Shown: positions 7,236-17,024 of the stretch, piece after piece
Numbering within the stretch: position 1 is the first letter of the stretch
How the letters are laid out: each line of letters begins with the position of its first letter
Source of the DNA: JADFRD01 sp964491015
GTDB lineage: Bacteria; Fidelibacterota; Marinisomatia; Marinisomatales; TCS55
DNA length: 34,769 nt
Direction: 5' to 3'
NCBI GenBank assembly: GCA_964491015.1
Contig: CAZBEY010000014.1
Span: forward strand, 1-34,769
Position numbers and translations under genes: made by a program
Notes under the pieces: model-generated
What the model was told of the DNA's origin: nothing
What the model saw: only the letters and a program-made list of their open reading frames with translations
The model's database searches: none

Positions 7236-8813
7236 TTAGCAATTAATCTGTTGGAGGGAGATAATTTCAGGAAATTCAGAAAGTGTTTCAATTATTTCAT
7301 GCGGTACGTTGTTATCCACACGAATTACTGCAAACGCTTCACCATTATCTAATCCTCTATTCAATAGATAAGCGCCAATATTGACATTTGCATCTCCTAA
7401 AGTTGCTCCCACTTTTCCGATGACTCCGGGGTAATCTTTATTTCGCATAAATAACATTGTTTCTGAAGGGACAATGTCCATTTCATAACCCAAAATATTT
7501 ACTAATCTCAATTGATTTCCTTCAAAAACACTTCCATGGATTTCATTAGATATGTTTTTATCTGTGACAACTGTTTTAATCACATTAGAATAGTTGCCAA
7601 TATTGTCGGACATCCCATATTCAACATTGACTCCAAGATTAGTAGCAAGTGTTTCAGCATTAATATAATTTACCTTTTCCTTAACACGGTTTGCTAAAAA
7701 ACCTTTTAAAAATGCCAGAGTTATCGGTTTTGCCTGATCCATGATTCCTGCACATTCAATATGTACTTTTTTTATTTCCTTGGATCCAAGCTGACTCTGC
7801 AGTTTTCCCATTATTTCAGACAAATTTAAATGGAACTGAATTTCTTTTAGCTTTGCCAAGTCTGTTATGGGCATATTTATCGCATTTGATAGCTGATTAT
7901 TGAGCAAATAATCACGAACCTGTTCACAAACCGCTTGGCTGACCCCTTCTTTTGCTTCTTTTGTCGAAGCGCCGAGGTGAGGTGTTAAAACGATATTTTT
8001 TGCCCTGACCAATGGATTGGATGCATCAATAGGTTCTGACGAAAATACATCAATCGCTGCACCTGCTATTTTTTCTTCATTTAGAGCCCGAGCAAGTCCT
8101 GCTTCCTTAATCACACCTCCCCTGGCAACATTGATTATTCGGGCAGTTTGTTTCATGGTGCACAAGCGGTCATAATCAAATAGTGTCCGCGTGGAATCTG
8201 TCAATGGAACGTGGACCGTTATGTAATCTGATTCTTGCGTTAGTTTGTCAATATCTACAATTTTGACTGCTTCTTCATTAAAAATATCCTGATTGACATA
8301 TGGATCAAAACCAAGAATATTCATATCAAACGCTCGGCATCTTTTTATCACCTCCCGGCCAATTTTTCCCAGACCGACAACTCCCAGTGTTTTGTTCCGT
8401 AATTCAGATCCAACCAATGCATTTCGATTCCATTTTCCATCCATGATAGTGCTGTGACCCATCGGTATATTCCTGGATAGGGCTAGCATCATCGCAACCG
8501 TATGTTCTGCAGCTGAATAGGTACTTGCGTTGGGGGTATTCATGACCAGAATTCCTTTCCGTGTTGCCCCTGAAATATCGATGTTATCTACTCCAACGCC
8601 TGCCCGTCCAATGACTTGTAAATGATCTGCTGATTCTATCATTTCAGCTGTCACATTTGTACCGCTGCGTACAATCCAACCGGCCACATCTTTACATGCC
8701 TCAGCTTTATCTCCGGGAGATGAATCAGGCAAATATTTTACTTCAAATCCTGCATCTTGTAGAATGGCCATTCCGGCATCGGTAATCGGATCGGAAACGA
8801 GTATTTTAGTCAT
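7236..8813 (-). CDS. serA: D-3-phosphoglycerate dehydrogenase
   Basis: The protein has 525 residues, the long (type I-like) form. It catalyses NAD-dependent oxidation of 3-phosphoglycerate, the first step of serine synthesis. The catalytic and NAD-binding core (about 1-310) shows VVGLGKIGREV, the INVARGG arginine loop, DVFSSEP with the catalytic Glu, and LTPHLGAST with the catalytic His. An intervening ASB-type domain follows (about 320-450), then a C-terminal ACT domain (about 455-525; DYPGVIGKVGATLGDANVNI), which usually senses serine. The start is ATG 8813, overlapping the aconitase stop by one base (TAATG). A longer frame to 8903 would run into aconitase and is not needed. Confidence 0.94.
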   Translation of the reverse strand: MTKILVSDPITDAGMAILQDAGFEVKYLPDSSPGDKAEACKDVAGWIVRSGTNVTAEMIESADHLQVIGRAGVGVDNIDISGATRKGILVMNTPNASTYSAAEHTVAMMLALSRNIPMGHSTIMDGKWNRNALVGSELRNKTLGVVGLGKIGREVIKRCRAFDMNILGFDPYVNQDIFNEEAVKIVDIDKLTQESDYITVHVPLTDSTRTLFDYDRLCTMKQTARIINVARGGVIKEAGLARALNEEKIAGAAIDVFSSEPIDASNPLVRAKNIVLTPHLGASTKEAKEGVSQAVCEQVRDYLLNNQLSNAINMPITDLAKLKEIQFHLNLSEIMGKLQSQLGSKEIKKVHIECAGIMDQAKPITLAFLKGFLANRVKEKVNYINAETLATNLGVNVEYGMSDNIGNYSNVIKTVVTDKNISNEIHGSVFEGNQLRLVNILGYEMDIVPSETMLFMRNKDYPGVIGKVGATLGDANVNIGAYLLNRGLDNGEAFAVIRVDNNVPHEIIETLSEFPEIISLQQINC

Positions 8814-11080
8814 TATATTTCCTTTATTTGGCTTCGAACTAAGTTGAGAGCGGAACCAGCGCTGAACCAACCAATTTGAGCATAGTTGAAGGTATGATTG
8901 CACTGAATAATATCTTCTGAACCATCCTGGTGAGTAACCCTTAAAGTCAGGGATTTATTTGGAGCGAATTTGTCAAGATCAATGAAGTCAATAATATCAT
9001 CTTCCTCCATTTTATCATAATCTGATTTATCTGCGAACGTTAAGGCCAACATCCCCTGCTTTTTTAAATTGGTCTCATGAATTCGTGCAAAAGATCGAAC
9101 CAAAACAACACGCACACCCAAATGTCTCGGTTCCATTGCTGCGTGTTCTCTGGATGAGCCTTCACCGAAATTTTCATCACCCACCACAATCGATGGTGTA
9201 TTAGCAGTTTTATAAGCTCTTTGAACATCCGGAACAGATCCATATTCTCCTGTTATTTGGTTTTTTACACTATTCGTTTTTCCATTAAAATAATTCTCGG
9301 CTCCCGTCAGAAAATTATTTGAAATATTGTCCAAATGTCCTCTGAATTTCAACCAGGGACCTGCCATAGAAATATGATCCGTAGTACATTTTCCTTTTGC
9401 TTTAATCAGTAGCCTCATACCGGTAATATTTTTTCCATCCCATGGTTCGAATGGAGTCAACAATTGCAATCGCTCGGAATCCGGATTAACAGTTATTTCT
9501 ACTCCTGAACCATTACTTGCAGGCTCTTTATAACCTAAATCTTCAACTTCAAATCCGTTTTGAGGTAATTCATCGCCCTTGGGAATTTCCAACATGACGG
9601 GGTCCCCATTTTCATTCATTAGGGTTTCTTTGATTGGATTGAACGTCAGATCACCGGCAATGGCAAGTGCGGTTACAAGCTCCGGTGAAGCTACAAATGC
9701 ATGAGTATTGGGGTTTCCATCAGCTCTTTTAGAAAAATTTCGATTAAATGAGTGGACAATGGTGTTTTTTTCTTTTTGTTCCGATCCCGGGCGTGCCCAT
9801 TGACCAATACAGGGTCCACACGCATTGGCAAACACCTGAGCGCCCAATTCGTTAAATGTATCAATAAAGCCGTCTCTCTCAATCGTATATCGAACTTGTT
9901 CAGATCCGGGTGTAATCGTGAAATCTGCTTTCGTTTTTAATCCCTTTTTAACGGCTTGTTTTGCGATAGAAGCTGCTCTTGATATATCTTCATAAGATGA
10001 ATTGGTACATGACCCGATTAATCCAACATCTACTTTAGTGGGCCAACCATTTTTTGCAGCAGTCTCAGCCATTTCAGAAATGGGTGTGGCGAGATCCGGT
10101 GTAAACGGGCCGTTTAAATAGGGTTCCAATTCTGATAAATTTATTTCAATTACTTGATCATAATATTTCTTTGGATTATCATAGACTTCATCATCTGCAC
10201 GAAAATATTTAGACATATTATCTGCGAGATCAGCCACGGCGCTTCGACCCGTTGCCCGGAGATACGCTGCCATCTGTACGTCATATGCAAATACCGATGT
10301 GGTTGCACCAATTTCTGCTCCCATATTGCAAATAGTACCCTTTCCGGTACAGGATAATTTTTCAGCACCTGATCCAAAATATTCAACGATAGCACCGGTC
10401 CCTCCTTTTACAGTAAGAATGCCGGCTACTTTGAGAATAATATCTTTTGCAGAGGTCCATCCATTCAGTTCGCCGGTCAATTTAATACCGATCATTTTCG
10501 GGAATTTTAATTCCCACGGCATATTCGCCATGACATCAACGGCATCGGCGCCTCCAACGCCAATGGCAATCATACCCAATCCACCTGCGTTGACCGTATG
10601 GCTGTCAGTCCCGATCATCAGTCCGCCGGGAAATGCATAATTTTCCAATACGACTTGGTGGATAATCCCTGCTCCCGGTTTCCAGAAACCAATTCCGTAT
10701 TTATCAGAAACGGATTCAAGAAAATCATACACTTCACCATTAATATTTTTAGCATTGGACAAATCAAGACTGGCATATTCTTTTGCTTGAATTAAGTGAT
10801 CGCAGTGAACGGTGGAAGGCACTGCTGCTTTATCTCGACCAGCCATCATAAATTGTAAAAGGGCCATTTGAGCCGTTGCATCTTGCATCGCGACTCGATC
10901 CGGTGCAAATTCACCATACGATTCACCGCGAGTATACCTAACCGTATGATTTTTATCAAATAAATGAGAATAAAGTATTTTCTCCGAAAGTGTCATGGGT
11001 CTGTGAATAACATTTTGCGCTATTGAACTGTTTTCTATAATGGAATTATAGACATTTTTTATCATTTCTAAATCAAACAC
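8813..11080 (-). CDS. acn: Aconitate hydratase (mitochondrial-type aconitase)
   Basis: The protein has 755 residues. Aconitase interconverts citrate and isocitrate through a 4Fe-4S cluster in the TCA cycle. The cluster cysteines are visible in GSCTNSS and in ACGPCIGQW. The N-terminal segment DCDH-like site (VHCDHLIQA), the SRAD-type swivel-domain segment (GEGSSREHAAMEPRHLG) and the C-terminal domain are all present. Length and motif spacing match the mitochondrial-type family rather than AcnA (about 890) or AcnB (about 865). The start is GTG 11080; an ATG five codons in (11065) is the alternative, but FDLEMIK matches the family N-terminus. serA follows with a one-base overlap. Confidence 0.94.
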   Translation of the reverse strand: MFDLEMIKNVYNSIIENSSIAQNVIHRPMTLSEKILYSHLFDKNHTVRYTRGESYGEFAPDRVAMQDATAQMALLQFMMAGRDKAAVPSTVHCDHLIQAKEYASLDLSNAKNINGEVYDFLESVSDKYGIGFWKPGAGIIHQVVLENYAFPGGLMIGTDSHTVNAGGLGMIAIGVGGADAVDVMANMPWELKFPKMIGIKLTGELNGWTSAKDIILKVAGILTVKGGTGAIVEYFGSGAEKLSCTGKGTICNMGAEIGATTSVFAYDVQMAAYLRATGRSAVADLADNMSKYFRADDEVYDNPKKYYDQVIEINLSELEPYLNGPFTPDLATPISEMAETAAKNGWPTKVDVGLIGSCTNSSYEDISRAASIAKQAVKKGLKTKADFTITPGSEQVRYTIERDGFIDTFNELGAQVFANACGPCIGQWARPGSEQKEKNTIVHSFNRNFSKRADGNPNTHAFVASPELVTALAIAGDLTFNPIKETLMNENGDPVMLEIPKGDELPQNGFEVEDLGYKEPASNGSGVEITVNPDSERLQLLTPFEPWDGKNITGMRLLIKAKGKCTTDHISMAGPWLKFRGHLDNISNNFLTGAENYFNGKTNSVKNQITGEYGSVPDVQRAYKTANTPSIVVGDENFGEGSSREHAAMEPRHLGVRVVLVRSFARIHETNLKKQGMLALTFADKSDYDKMEEDDIIDFIDLDKFAPNKSLTLRVTHQDGSEDIIQCNHTFNYAQIGWFSAGSALNLVRSQIKEI

Positions 11081-11087
11081 AGGAAAT

Positions 11088-11100
11088 CCTAATAATTAGG
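11088..11100. promoter_or_regulatory. Perfect 13-bp palindrome in divergent acn/porU gap
   Basis: CCTAATAATTAGG is a perfect inverted repeat (six-base arms around one A) lying eight bases upstream of the acn GTG. It sits in the 133-base gap between the divergent acn and porU-like genes. It could be an operator or a leader hairpin. I could not assign clear -35/-10 elements to either gene. A chance occurrence in AT-rich DNA is possible. Confidence 0.25.
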
Positions 11101-11213
11101 TTAAAGAAGATTGGAACTGAACTGCTATATTCACGTTCGATTTCGGTAGATAAACTTACACATTTACGTAACCACAATTCAATTTCAATGCTGAATAAAT
11201 TTGTAGATTTCGA

Positions 11214-14200
11214 ATGAAAATATTTTGGAAGCTCCTCCACGTCGTGTCTTTGACGTCTGTCATCCATGCCGGTGTGCAATGGAAGGTGGATGAATCCACC
11301 AATGAGAAACTTGTAATCTCAATCCATTTCGACGTAGAAACTGAAAGTGATTTAGAACCTTTGACCCTTCTCATCGGTCTGCCAAGTGAAGAATTGCCAA
11401 CCTTGAATATTGAGGAATTGAATAAGCAAAAAAACCCAATTCCCACAGAAAACAAGCGCCAAGGCGTTCGATGGATCAACCGGCAAAAAGTAAGGTCATT
11501 AGAAACGGCAACTCTGGAAATAAGTCCTACCCGTTCCGGTGATTACTACTATCAAAATAATATAATTGAGATTTCATTTTTTCCTTCAGGTAAAAAACTG
11601 ATAACTGCTAATAAAACACAAACCTCCTTTCTAAAAAATCGTATCCTAAACTGGAACAGCGCACAATATTGGTTTCGTGAACAAAAACACAACCGTAAAA
11701 AAAATTCCGACTTACCACAAGGAAACTGGATAAAATTTTCTGTGATAGAAGATAAACTCTATTCCTTCTCCGGTGCAGACCTTTTAACATTGAGCAGCAC
11801 ATTCCAAAGCAATAATCCCCGTTCTTTCATGCTGTTTACATCAACAGCTCTCGGCAGAGACAGAAGCAGTACAGTAGTCAATACAATTACTTATTCAGAA
11901 ATTCCGGAGAATCTCGTAGAAATTAGTATGGACGTGACCGGGGAAGATAACGATACTTTAGATAACGATGATATATTCCGGTTTTATGGACGCGGAGTAA
12001 ATGGATTTGACCAAAATGGAGAGAACATTCACTATCATCAAAATATATATTTTACCGAAAATTATTATTGGTTACTAATACCCAATGACAGTAGCATTAG
12101 GGGGAAACGGATTGAAACCATCACCGGTCCGTCTAATTTAAGTTTATCTCTAAGTTATGCAACTTCGTATATCCATATTGAAAACGATGTTATCAACCCG
12201 TTTCTTGGTGGATTGGTCTGGACGAGTTCTGGTTTTGGACGAGGATCCAGCTTTACCGTGGTTCATCAAATTAATGATATTGAATCATCAGTCAGCGCAA
12301 ATATCAAAGTAGCAGTCAGGGGTAGTTTTACAGATTTAGACTATGTGATGAATACACTAGGAATAAACAAAAACCATACTATATTTGTATATCTTAATGA
12401 TAGAGGGACTGCAATGGATACAATTAGTTTTTCCGGAGCAAATCAAAGATCGAGAGAATTTTCGGTCAGTGGAAGTGAGTTAAAAGAAGGTGTTAATCTT
12501 ATTTATTTAGATAACAAATCTTCCTCCAGCAGTTATTCCTTTCCCCATTTTGATTACGCTACGATTCGTTATGGAAGGAAATTAAATAGTGACAACAGCC
12601 CTTTTGAATTTTTTGCCCCGATTACCGGTAATTCCGTTTCATTTAATGTTTCGGGGTCGTCTGCACCGAATGTTTGGAACATTACGGATGTAACACAGCC
12701 GCATAAAATGTATATTGATATCAATAATGACAATTATTCCATGAATGTCGATTTACCGACTGATACATCAGCCCGATTTATTCTATTTAATGATATTGAT
12801 GTAATTTCAATTGCCAATATGGAATTAGTCAGTGGTCATTCCTTCACACAGCTGCGACATCATAATGCCGGTGTGGATCATCTCATTATTGGACCCAAAG
12901 AGTTTGAATCTGCTTCCGAGCCATTAGTCAATCATCGTGGGAGTTCAAAATTCGTTTCACTGGAAACTATTTATGACGAATTCTCCGGAGGAAATTCTGA
13001 TCCTACAGCGATTCGCAGTTTTTTACAGTGGACAACTGAAGAATGGTTATCGCCCCAACCCATGTTCGTTTTATTCATGGGAGATGCAGATTACGATTAT
13101 AGAAACATATCCGGTGATTCGGATATAAAAGTTCCCACCATTATTAAAGGAGCATACTCAAATAGAGCCGTTGACGATCGTCTTGCTGCTATTAGCGGCA
13201 ATATACCTGATTTCGCTACCGGACGATATCCGGCAAAAAATATTCAGGAAGTGCAAGATTTTGTTGAAAAAATTATTGAATACGAGACCAATCCCGTTTT
13301 AGGCTATTGGCGTCAGCGCTTCACATTAGTCGCTGACGATGGCGCTCGACCGGAAGATGATGGACCCCATGGATCCATTAGAACCGGAAAAAGCCATACA
13401 TTAAATTCGGAAGCAGCAGCCAAATTTATTTCCCCAAGAGTCGAAGTTCAAAAATTATATTTGCTGGAATTTCCTGAAGTAAGCGATGCGTCGTCCTACG
13501 GCGTCATTAAACCGGATGCTACTGATGCATTATTCGATATATTAAATGAAGGAACGGCTATTATCAATTATATCGGCCACGGATCAGAGCATCAGTGGGC
13601 ACAGGAGAAACTCATCGTTCAGGATCGTGGGGATATTGGACGAATTGAAACCAATATGAAATTACCGGTATGGATCGCAGGTACATGTTCTTGGGGTCAT
13701 TTTGATTTTTTAGATAAAGAGTCGTTTGCTGAAGAATTGATTCGGCAGCCCATGGAAGGCGCTTCAGCCATTATTACGACCAGCCGTGCGATTGGAGTCA
13801 CATCAAATGCTTCTTATATTACGAAAATTTTTAAAGCAATTTTTCCAAATTTAGATGTAACAGATGCGTCAATCGGAATGGTACTGCAGTCGGTCAAAGA
13901 TGGGAACAGTAGTGGAGAATTATTCCATCTTTTTGGCGATCCCGGTATGCCGTTACCGATCCCAAAAAATAAAGTAAATATGACCCATATATCACCGGAC
14001 ACATTGAGTTCACTGGATACTGCGCGAGTTTTTGGTCAACTAACATCGCCTATTAACGTCTCCGGTGTTGGAATTATTAGACTTGCGGATGCTGAAAGAG
14101 ATATCACAAGACAATATATCATCAATTCAAAAACCCAGGAATTATCATATAAATTACCGGGGCCTACCTTATTTAAAGGGCAATTTTCAATAACCCAAAA

Positions 14201-14993
14201 CAATTTTAGTGCACAGTTAAGAATACCCAAAGATATATCGTATTCCTCCACACCTGCCCGGCTTAATTCGTATTTACGGTTATATTCAGAACCACCTACT
14301 GAAGCATTGGGGATGCTCGATAATATATTCTTAAAAAGCGGTGAACCGGTATCAGATATTCAAGGTCCGATTATTTCCCTGGAAACAGAAACCGGCCGAT
14401 TGCTGCAGGATAATGATCATTTGCTGAAAGATGAAAAAATATACATCAGAATATCCGATCCGATGGGAATCAACCTCACGGGGGAAGTTGGTCATGAGAT
14501 TATGGTTACAAACATGGAGGATGACACGAAGAAAAATATGTCTTCCCAATATATTTATGATGAAAATAGTATTACGACCGGCGTGATACAATTTCCCCAC
14601 GATGGGGTCAATTCATCGATCTCCATTCATATAAAAGCCTGGGATAACGCCAATAATCCATCAGAGAAGGAATTCACTTTATACTTATTTGAAAATCGTT
14701 CTTTAAAAGTATTTAATGTATTGAATTTTCCCAATCCATATTCAACGACAACACAATTCGCATTTGAATTAACTTCGGATGCAGACGTTTCCATTGATAT
14801 TTTCACCCTCGGAGGACGTCGGATTATGAGAATTCCCGAAGAAAATTTTTCTGAAGGATATCATTATATTGATTGGGACGGTCGAAATGCCTTTGGTGAA
14901 CGCTTGGCGAATGGTGTATATTTGTATCGGCTGAAAGCAGATGACGGAAATCAAACGGTTTCTGTCATAAAAAAACTCGCTAAGTTCCAATAA
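11214..14993 (+). CDS. porU: PorU-like C25 (gingipain-family) peptidase with type IX secretion C-terminal domain
   Basis: The protein has 1259 residues. It has a signal-like N-terminus (about 1-19). A long beta-rich region (about 20-500) includes the DDIFRFYGRGVNGFD and YFTENYYWLLIPND segments typical of PorU. The C25 cysteine-peptidase domain (about 550-925) has its catalytic dyad intact: His789 in YIGHGSEH and Cys825 in AGTCSWG. A C-terminal sorting domain follows (about 1165-1259; NFPNPYSTTTQF, NGVYLYRL, KKLAKFQ). PorU is the sortase that removes such domains from type IX cargo at the cell surface. A secreted C25 protease cargo is the alternative. No other secretion genes lie nearby. ATG start; the VOC gene follows after 14 bases. 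Confidence 0.8.
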   Translation: MKIFWKLLHVVSLTSVIHAGVQWKVDESTNEKLVISIHFDVETESDLEPLTLLIGLPSEELPTLNIEELNKQKNPIPTENKRQGVRWINRQKVRSLETATLEISPTRSGDYYYQNNIIEISFFPSGKKLITANKTQTSFLKNRILNWNSAQYWFREQKHNRKKNSDLPQGNWIKFSVIEDKLYSFSGADLLTLSSTFQSNNPRSFMLFTSTALGRDRSSTVVNTITYSEIPENLVEISMDVTGEDNDTLDNDDIFRFYGRGVNGFDQNGENIHYHQNIYFTENYYWLLIPNDSSIRGKRIETITGPSNLSLSLSYATSYIHIENDVINPFLGGLVWTSSGFGRGSSFTVVHQINDIESSVSANIKVAVRGSFTDLDYVMNTLGINKNHTIFVYLNDRGTAMDTISFSGANQRSREFSVSGSELKEGVNLIYLDNKSSSSSYSFPHFDYATIRYGRKLNSDNSPFEFFAPITGNSVSFNVSGSSAPNVWNITDVTQPHKMYIDINNDNYSMNVDLPTDTSARFILFNDIDVISIANMELVSGHSFTQLRHHNAGVDHLIIGPKEFESASEPLVNHRGSSKFVSLETIYDEFSGGNSDPTAIRSFLQWTTEEWLSPQPMFVLFMGDADYDYRNISGDSDIKVPTIIKGAYSNRAVDDRLAAISGNIPDFATGRYPAKNIQEVQDFVEKIIEYETNPVLGYWRQRFTLVADDGARPEDDGPHGSIRTGKSHTLNSEAAAKFISPRVEVQKLYLLEFPEVSDASSYGVIKPDATDALFDILNEGTAIINYIGHGSEHQWAQEKLIVQDRGDIGRIETNMKLPVWIAGTCSWGHFDFLDKESFAEELIRQPMEGASAIITTSRAIGVTSNASYITKIFKAIFPNLDVTDASIGMVLQSVKDGNSSGELFHLFGDPGMPLPIPKNKVNMTHISPDTLSSLDTARVFGQLTSPINVSGVGIIRLADAERDITRQYIINSKTQELSYKLPGPTLFKGQFSITQNNFSAQLRIPKDISYSSTPARLNSYLRLYSEPPTEALGMLDNIFLKSGEPVSDIQGPIISLETETGRLLQDNDHLLKDEKIYIRISDPMGINLTGEVGHEIMVTNMEDDTKKNMSSQYIYDENSITTGVIQFPHDGVNSSISIHIKAWDNANNPSEKEFTLYLFENRSLKVFNVLNFPNPYSTTTQFAFELTSDADVSIDIFTLGGRRIMRIPEENFSEGYHYIDWDGRNAFGERLANGVYLYRLKADDGNQTVSVIKKLAKFQ

Positions 14994-15007
14994 AAAGGAT
15001 TCGTTAC

Positions 15008-15424
15008 ATGAGTGTTACACAGCTGGATCACTTGAATTTAAGCGTGCGGAATTTTAAAGAGACGGTAGATTGGTACAATAAGGTATTTGGTTTTATGGTT
15101 GTTGAAGAAGGAATCCAGGATAAAAAACCCTGGGGGATTATAAAAAATAATGATGCATTACTTTGCATATATGAACAACCGGATTTTGTCTTATTAGATC
15201 GATTTGAATCTGCTGAAAAATTCATACATTATTTAGCCCACTTTGGACTTCGAATTGATAACCAACAAGAATGGGAAAAAACAATTGTGAGGGAAAAAAT
15301 TGCTGTAATGTATGATGGACCGATTCGTTGGCCAAATTCCGTTTCCTGGTATATCAAGGATCCCACCGGTTGGGAAATAGAAGTGGCCCTTTGGGATAAC
15401 AATAGAATCAAATTTCAGCAATAA
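15008..15424 (+). CDS. VOC-fold (glyoxalase/dioxygenase superfamily) protein
   Basis: The protein has 138 residues forming one VOC module pair: an N-terminal half starting QLDHLNLSVRNFKETVDWYNKVFGF and a C-terminal half ending WYIKDPTGWEIEVALWD. The early His (LDHLNL) and the late Glu (IEVALW) are in the places of usual metal ligands, so a metal-dependent activity is plausible. The substrate cannot be told from sequence; glyoxalase I, a fosfomycin-resistance-like enzyme or a dioxygenase-like protein are all possible. The ATG has an AAAAGGA Shine-Dalgarno about seven bases upstream. It is followed by maf with one base between stop and start. Confidence 0.8.
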   Translation: MSVTQLDHLNLSVRNFKETVDWYNKVFGFMVVEEGIQDKKPWGIIKNNDALLCIYEQPDFVLLDRFESAEKFIHYLAHFGLRIDNQQEWEKTIVREKIAVMYDGPIRWPNSVSWYIKDPTGWEIEVALWDNNRIKFQQ

Positions 15425-15425
15425 A

Positions 15426-16001
15426 TTGCAACCGTTCTCTATTATCCTTGCTTCTGCTTCACCAAGAAGAAAACAGCTTCTGGAAATGATTGATTTACAT
15501 TTTGATGTTGTCCCGAGCAAAATCCACGAAGATTGTCATGTCGGCCTGCCCCCGAAAGAATTTGTTATGTTTTATGCTAATGAAAAATCACTCAGCATTG
15601 CTGAAAATTACCAAAATCATTTGGTAATTGGCGCAGATACTATTGTAGTTCTGGAAGGAAAAATACTTGGTAAACCGAAAAACAAGAAAGAAAGTTTTGA
15701 CATGTTAAAATCCTTATCTGGCCGCACACATTCTGTGTTTACAGGTGTATCGATAAACCATATAAATAATAAGATCAGTTGTATATTTTTTGAGAAAACA
15801 AATGTGACATTTATGAGACTTACAGATAGTATTATATCCTATTATATTGACACTTATTCCCCTTTAGATAAAGCAGGAAGTTATGGAATTCAGGATTGGT
15901 TTTCTGTTAACGTTAAGAAAATTAATGGCTGTTTTTATAATGTAATGGGGTTTCCTTTAGCTGCATTTTTTAAACGCTATAAACAGATTATTAATAATTA
16001 G
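15426..16001 (+). CDS. maf: Maf-family nucleoside triphosphate pyrophosphatase
   Basis: The protein has 191 residues, the full family length. The hallmark motifs are present: ILASASPRRKQLL at the N-terminus, IGADTIVVLEGKILGKPK in the centre with the catalytic Asp, SGRTHSVFTGV, and SPLDKAGSYGIQD near residue 155. Maf proteins hydrolyse non-canonical or pyrimidine NTPs. The YhdE-type signature suggests dTTP/UTP preference. They have been linked to inhibition of septum formation. The start is TTG 15426, one base after the VOC stop; no ATG lies in frame before the first motif. Its place just upstream of rodZ and the dcw cluster fits a link to division. Confidence 0.92.
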   Translation: MQPFSIILASASPRRKQLLEMIDLHFDVVPSKIHEDCHVGLPPKEFVMFYANEKSLSIAENYQNHLVIGADTIVVLEGKILGKPKNKKESFDMLKSLSGRTHSVFTGVSINHINNKISCIFFEKTNVTFMRLTDSIISYYIDTYSPLDKAGSYGIQDWFSVNVKKINGCFYNVMGFPLAAFFKRYKQIINN

Positions 16002-16063
16002 ACTTTTATATTGATAACACAGCGGTCGGTCGGTTAAGTTTCCCCCCTATTCATAGAACCATT

Positions 16064-16894
16064 ATGAACGAATTCTTTAAAGATCTCAAAGAAAAAAGAC
16101 AGTCACAAAATATTGAACTGGAAGAAATCCAATCCAGAACAAAAATCAACATTGATTACTTAACGGCGATTGAAGAGGGTCAATTTGAAGTTTTACCACT
16201 GCCTTATGTACGCTTATTTTTAAGAGCATATGTAATTGAACTTGGTGGTGATGCTGATGAAGCACTGCATCAATTGGATATTTTTCAGGCTAGCAAAGAG
16301 GGAAGAAGAATTCCTAAAAAACCAGTCGCTACAAAAGATACATCCTTGGATGAACAAAAAGATGTGAAACTGAAATTACCTACTCATACTCGTCCTCCAA
16401 CAAAAATTAGAGAGGATTTAATTAAAGGTGTTGTTTTATTAATCATCTTTCTATTTGCCATATTTATTATTAAAAAAATCAACTCAGAAAACAGTGCAGC
16501 TTCTGTCCAAAACGGTGAAATTGTTTTGATGGATAATCCGGCAATAATCACTGACGATATTTTAACAAATGATTATGTTGAAGCGGTATCTCAAACTGTT
16601 GCAATGGCAGTCACACCTCCATTTAAAATGAAAATAATATCAGACGAACGCATTTGGTACAGTATAAAAATCGATACATCTGATGCTCATACCGGTATTC
16701 TTCCTCCCGACGAGGAATACAGTCTTCCTTTTGAAAATAAATTTCATGTAAGATTGAATCAAACAGCAGGAACAACTTTATATATAAATGGAAATAAAGT
16801 TGATGAACTTGGCGAATACTCTTATCCTGCGGATATTGAATTCATTTCTGACCCAAACACGGTCACCGTTAAGCACTACATTCCCCAAAGATAG
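16064..16894 (+). CDS. rodZ: RodZ-like helix-turn-helix membrane protein
   Basis: The protein has 276 residues. The N-terminal HTH_25 domain (about 5-75; LEEIQSRTKINIDYLTAIEEG, then VRLFLRAYVIELG) is cytoplasmic. A basic linker, one membrane helix (about 124-139, VVLLIIFLFAIFII) and an extracytoplasmic DUF4115 beta domain (about 185-275) follow. RodZ links the MreB cytoskeleton to the rod elongation machinery. The helix-turn-helix of this family mainly mediates protein contact, though DNA binding is possible. ATG start at 16064 with no clear Shine-Dalgarno. It lies between maf and the mraZ promoter, in a fitting cell-shape context. Confidence 0.82.
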   Translation: MNEFFKDLKEKRQSQNIELEEIQSRTKINIDYLTAIEEGQFEVLPLPYVRLFLRAYVIELGGDADEALHQLDIFQASKEGRRIPKKPVATKDTSLDEQKDVKLKLPTHTRPPTKIREDLIKGVVLLIIFLFAIFIIKKINSENSAASVQNGEIVLMDNPAIITDDILTNDYVEAVSQTVAMAVTPPFKMKIISDERIWYSIKIDTSDAHTGILPPDEEYSLPFENKFHVRLNQTAGTTLYINGNKVDELGEYSYPADIEFISDPNTVTVKHYIPQR

Positions 16895-16923
16895 TTAAAA
16901 GATTACTTTAACATCCCCCTTTA

Positions 16924-16942
16924 CTTCAACCATCGGTTGAAG
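16924..16942 (+). other. Perfect 8-bp stem-loop between rodZ and mraZ
   Basis: CTTCAACC (16924-16931) and GGTTGAAG (16935-16942) pair perfectly around a three-base loop. It begins 29 bases after the rodZ stop. No U-tract follows immediately, so it is not a canonical intrinsic terminator. It could stabilise the 3' end of the rodZ message or act as a weak terminator before the mraZ promoter. Confidence 0.45.
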
Positions 16943-16994
16943 CTTCCGCTCGTCTAAAAAAACAGATATATTTTAAATACATTCATAAAATAAG

Positions 16995-17024
16995 TTGACA
17001 TAAGTGGGTAGAGTGAAATATATT
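16995..17024 (+). promoter_or_regulatory. Predicted sigma-70 promoter of the dcw cluster
   Basis: A perfect TTGACA -35 (16995-17000) is followed after 18 bases by TATATT (17019-17024) as the -10. Transcription would start near 17031, giving a leader of about 34 bases to the mraZ ATG at 17065. The spacer and start region contain GTGGGT boxes, so MraZ bound there would directly block this promoter. Confidence 0.65.

Noticed and set aside
8814..8903. N-terminal extension of SerA to 8903.
   Set aside because: It runs antiparallel to no gene but lies wholly within the end of aconitase in another frame; MTKILVSDP at 8813 is the standard SerA N-terminus.
10299..10640. Plus-strand frame of 113 codons inside aconitase, and a 175-codon minus frame inside ftsZ (33240-33767).
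   Set aside because: Both are antisense to genes with complete conserved motifs and show no family features of their own.
11196..11203. TAAATTTG before the porU-like gene as a Bacteroidota-type -7 element (TAnnTTTG).
   Set aside because: It is only about 10 bases from the ATG and lacks a convincing -33 TTTG partner, so the leader would be implausibly short.
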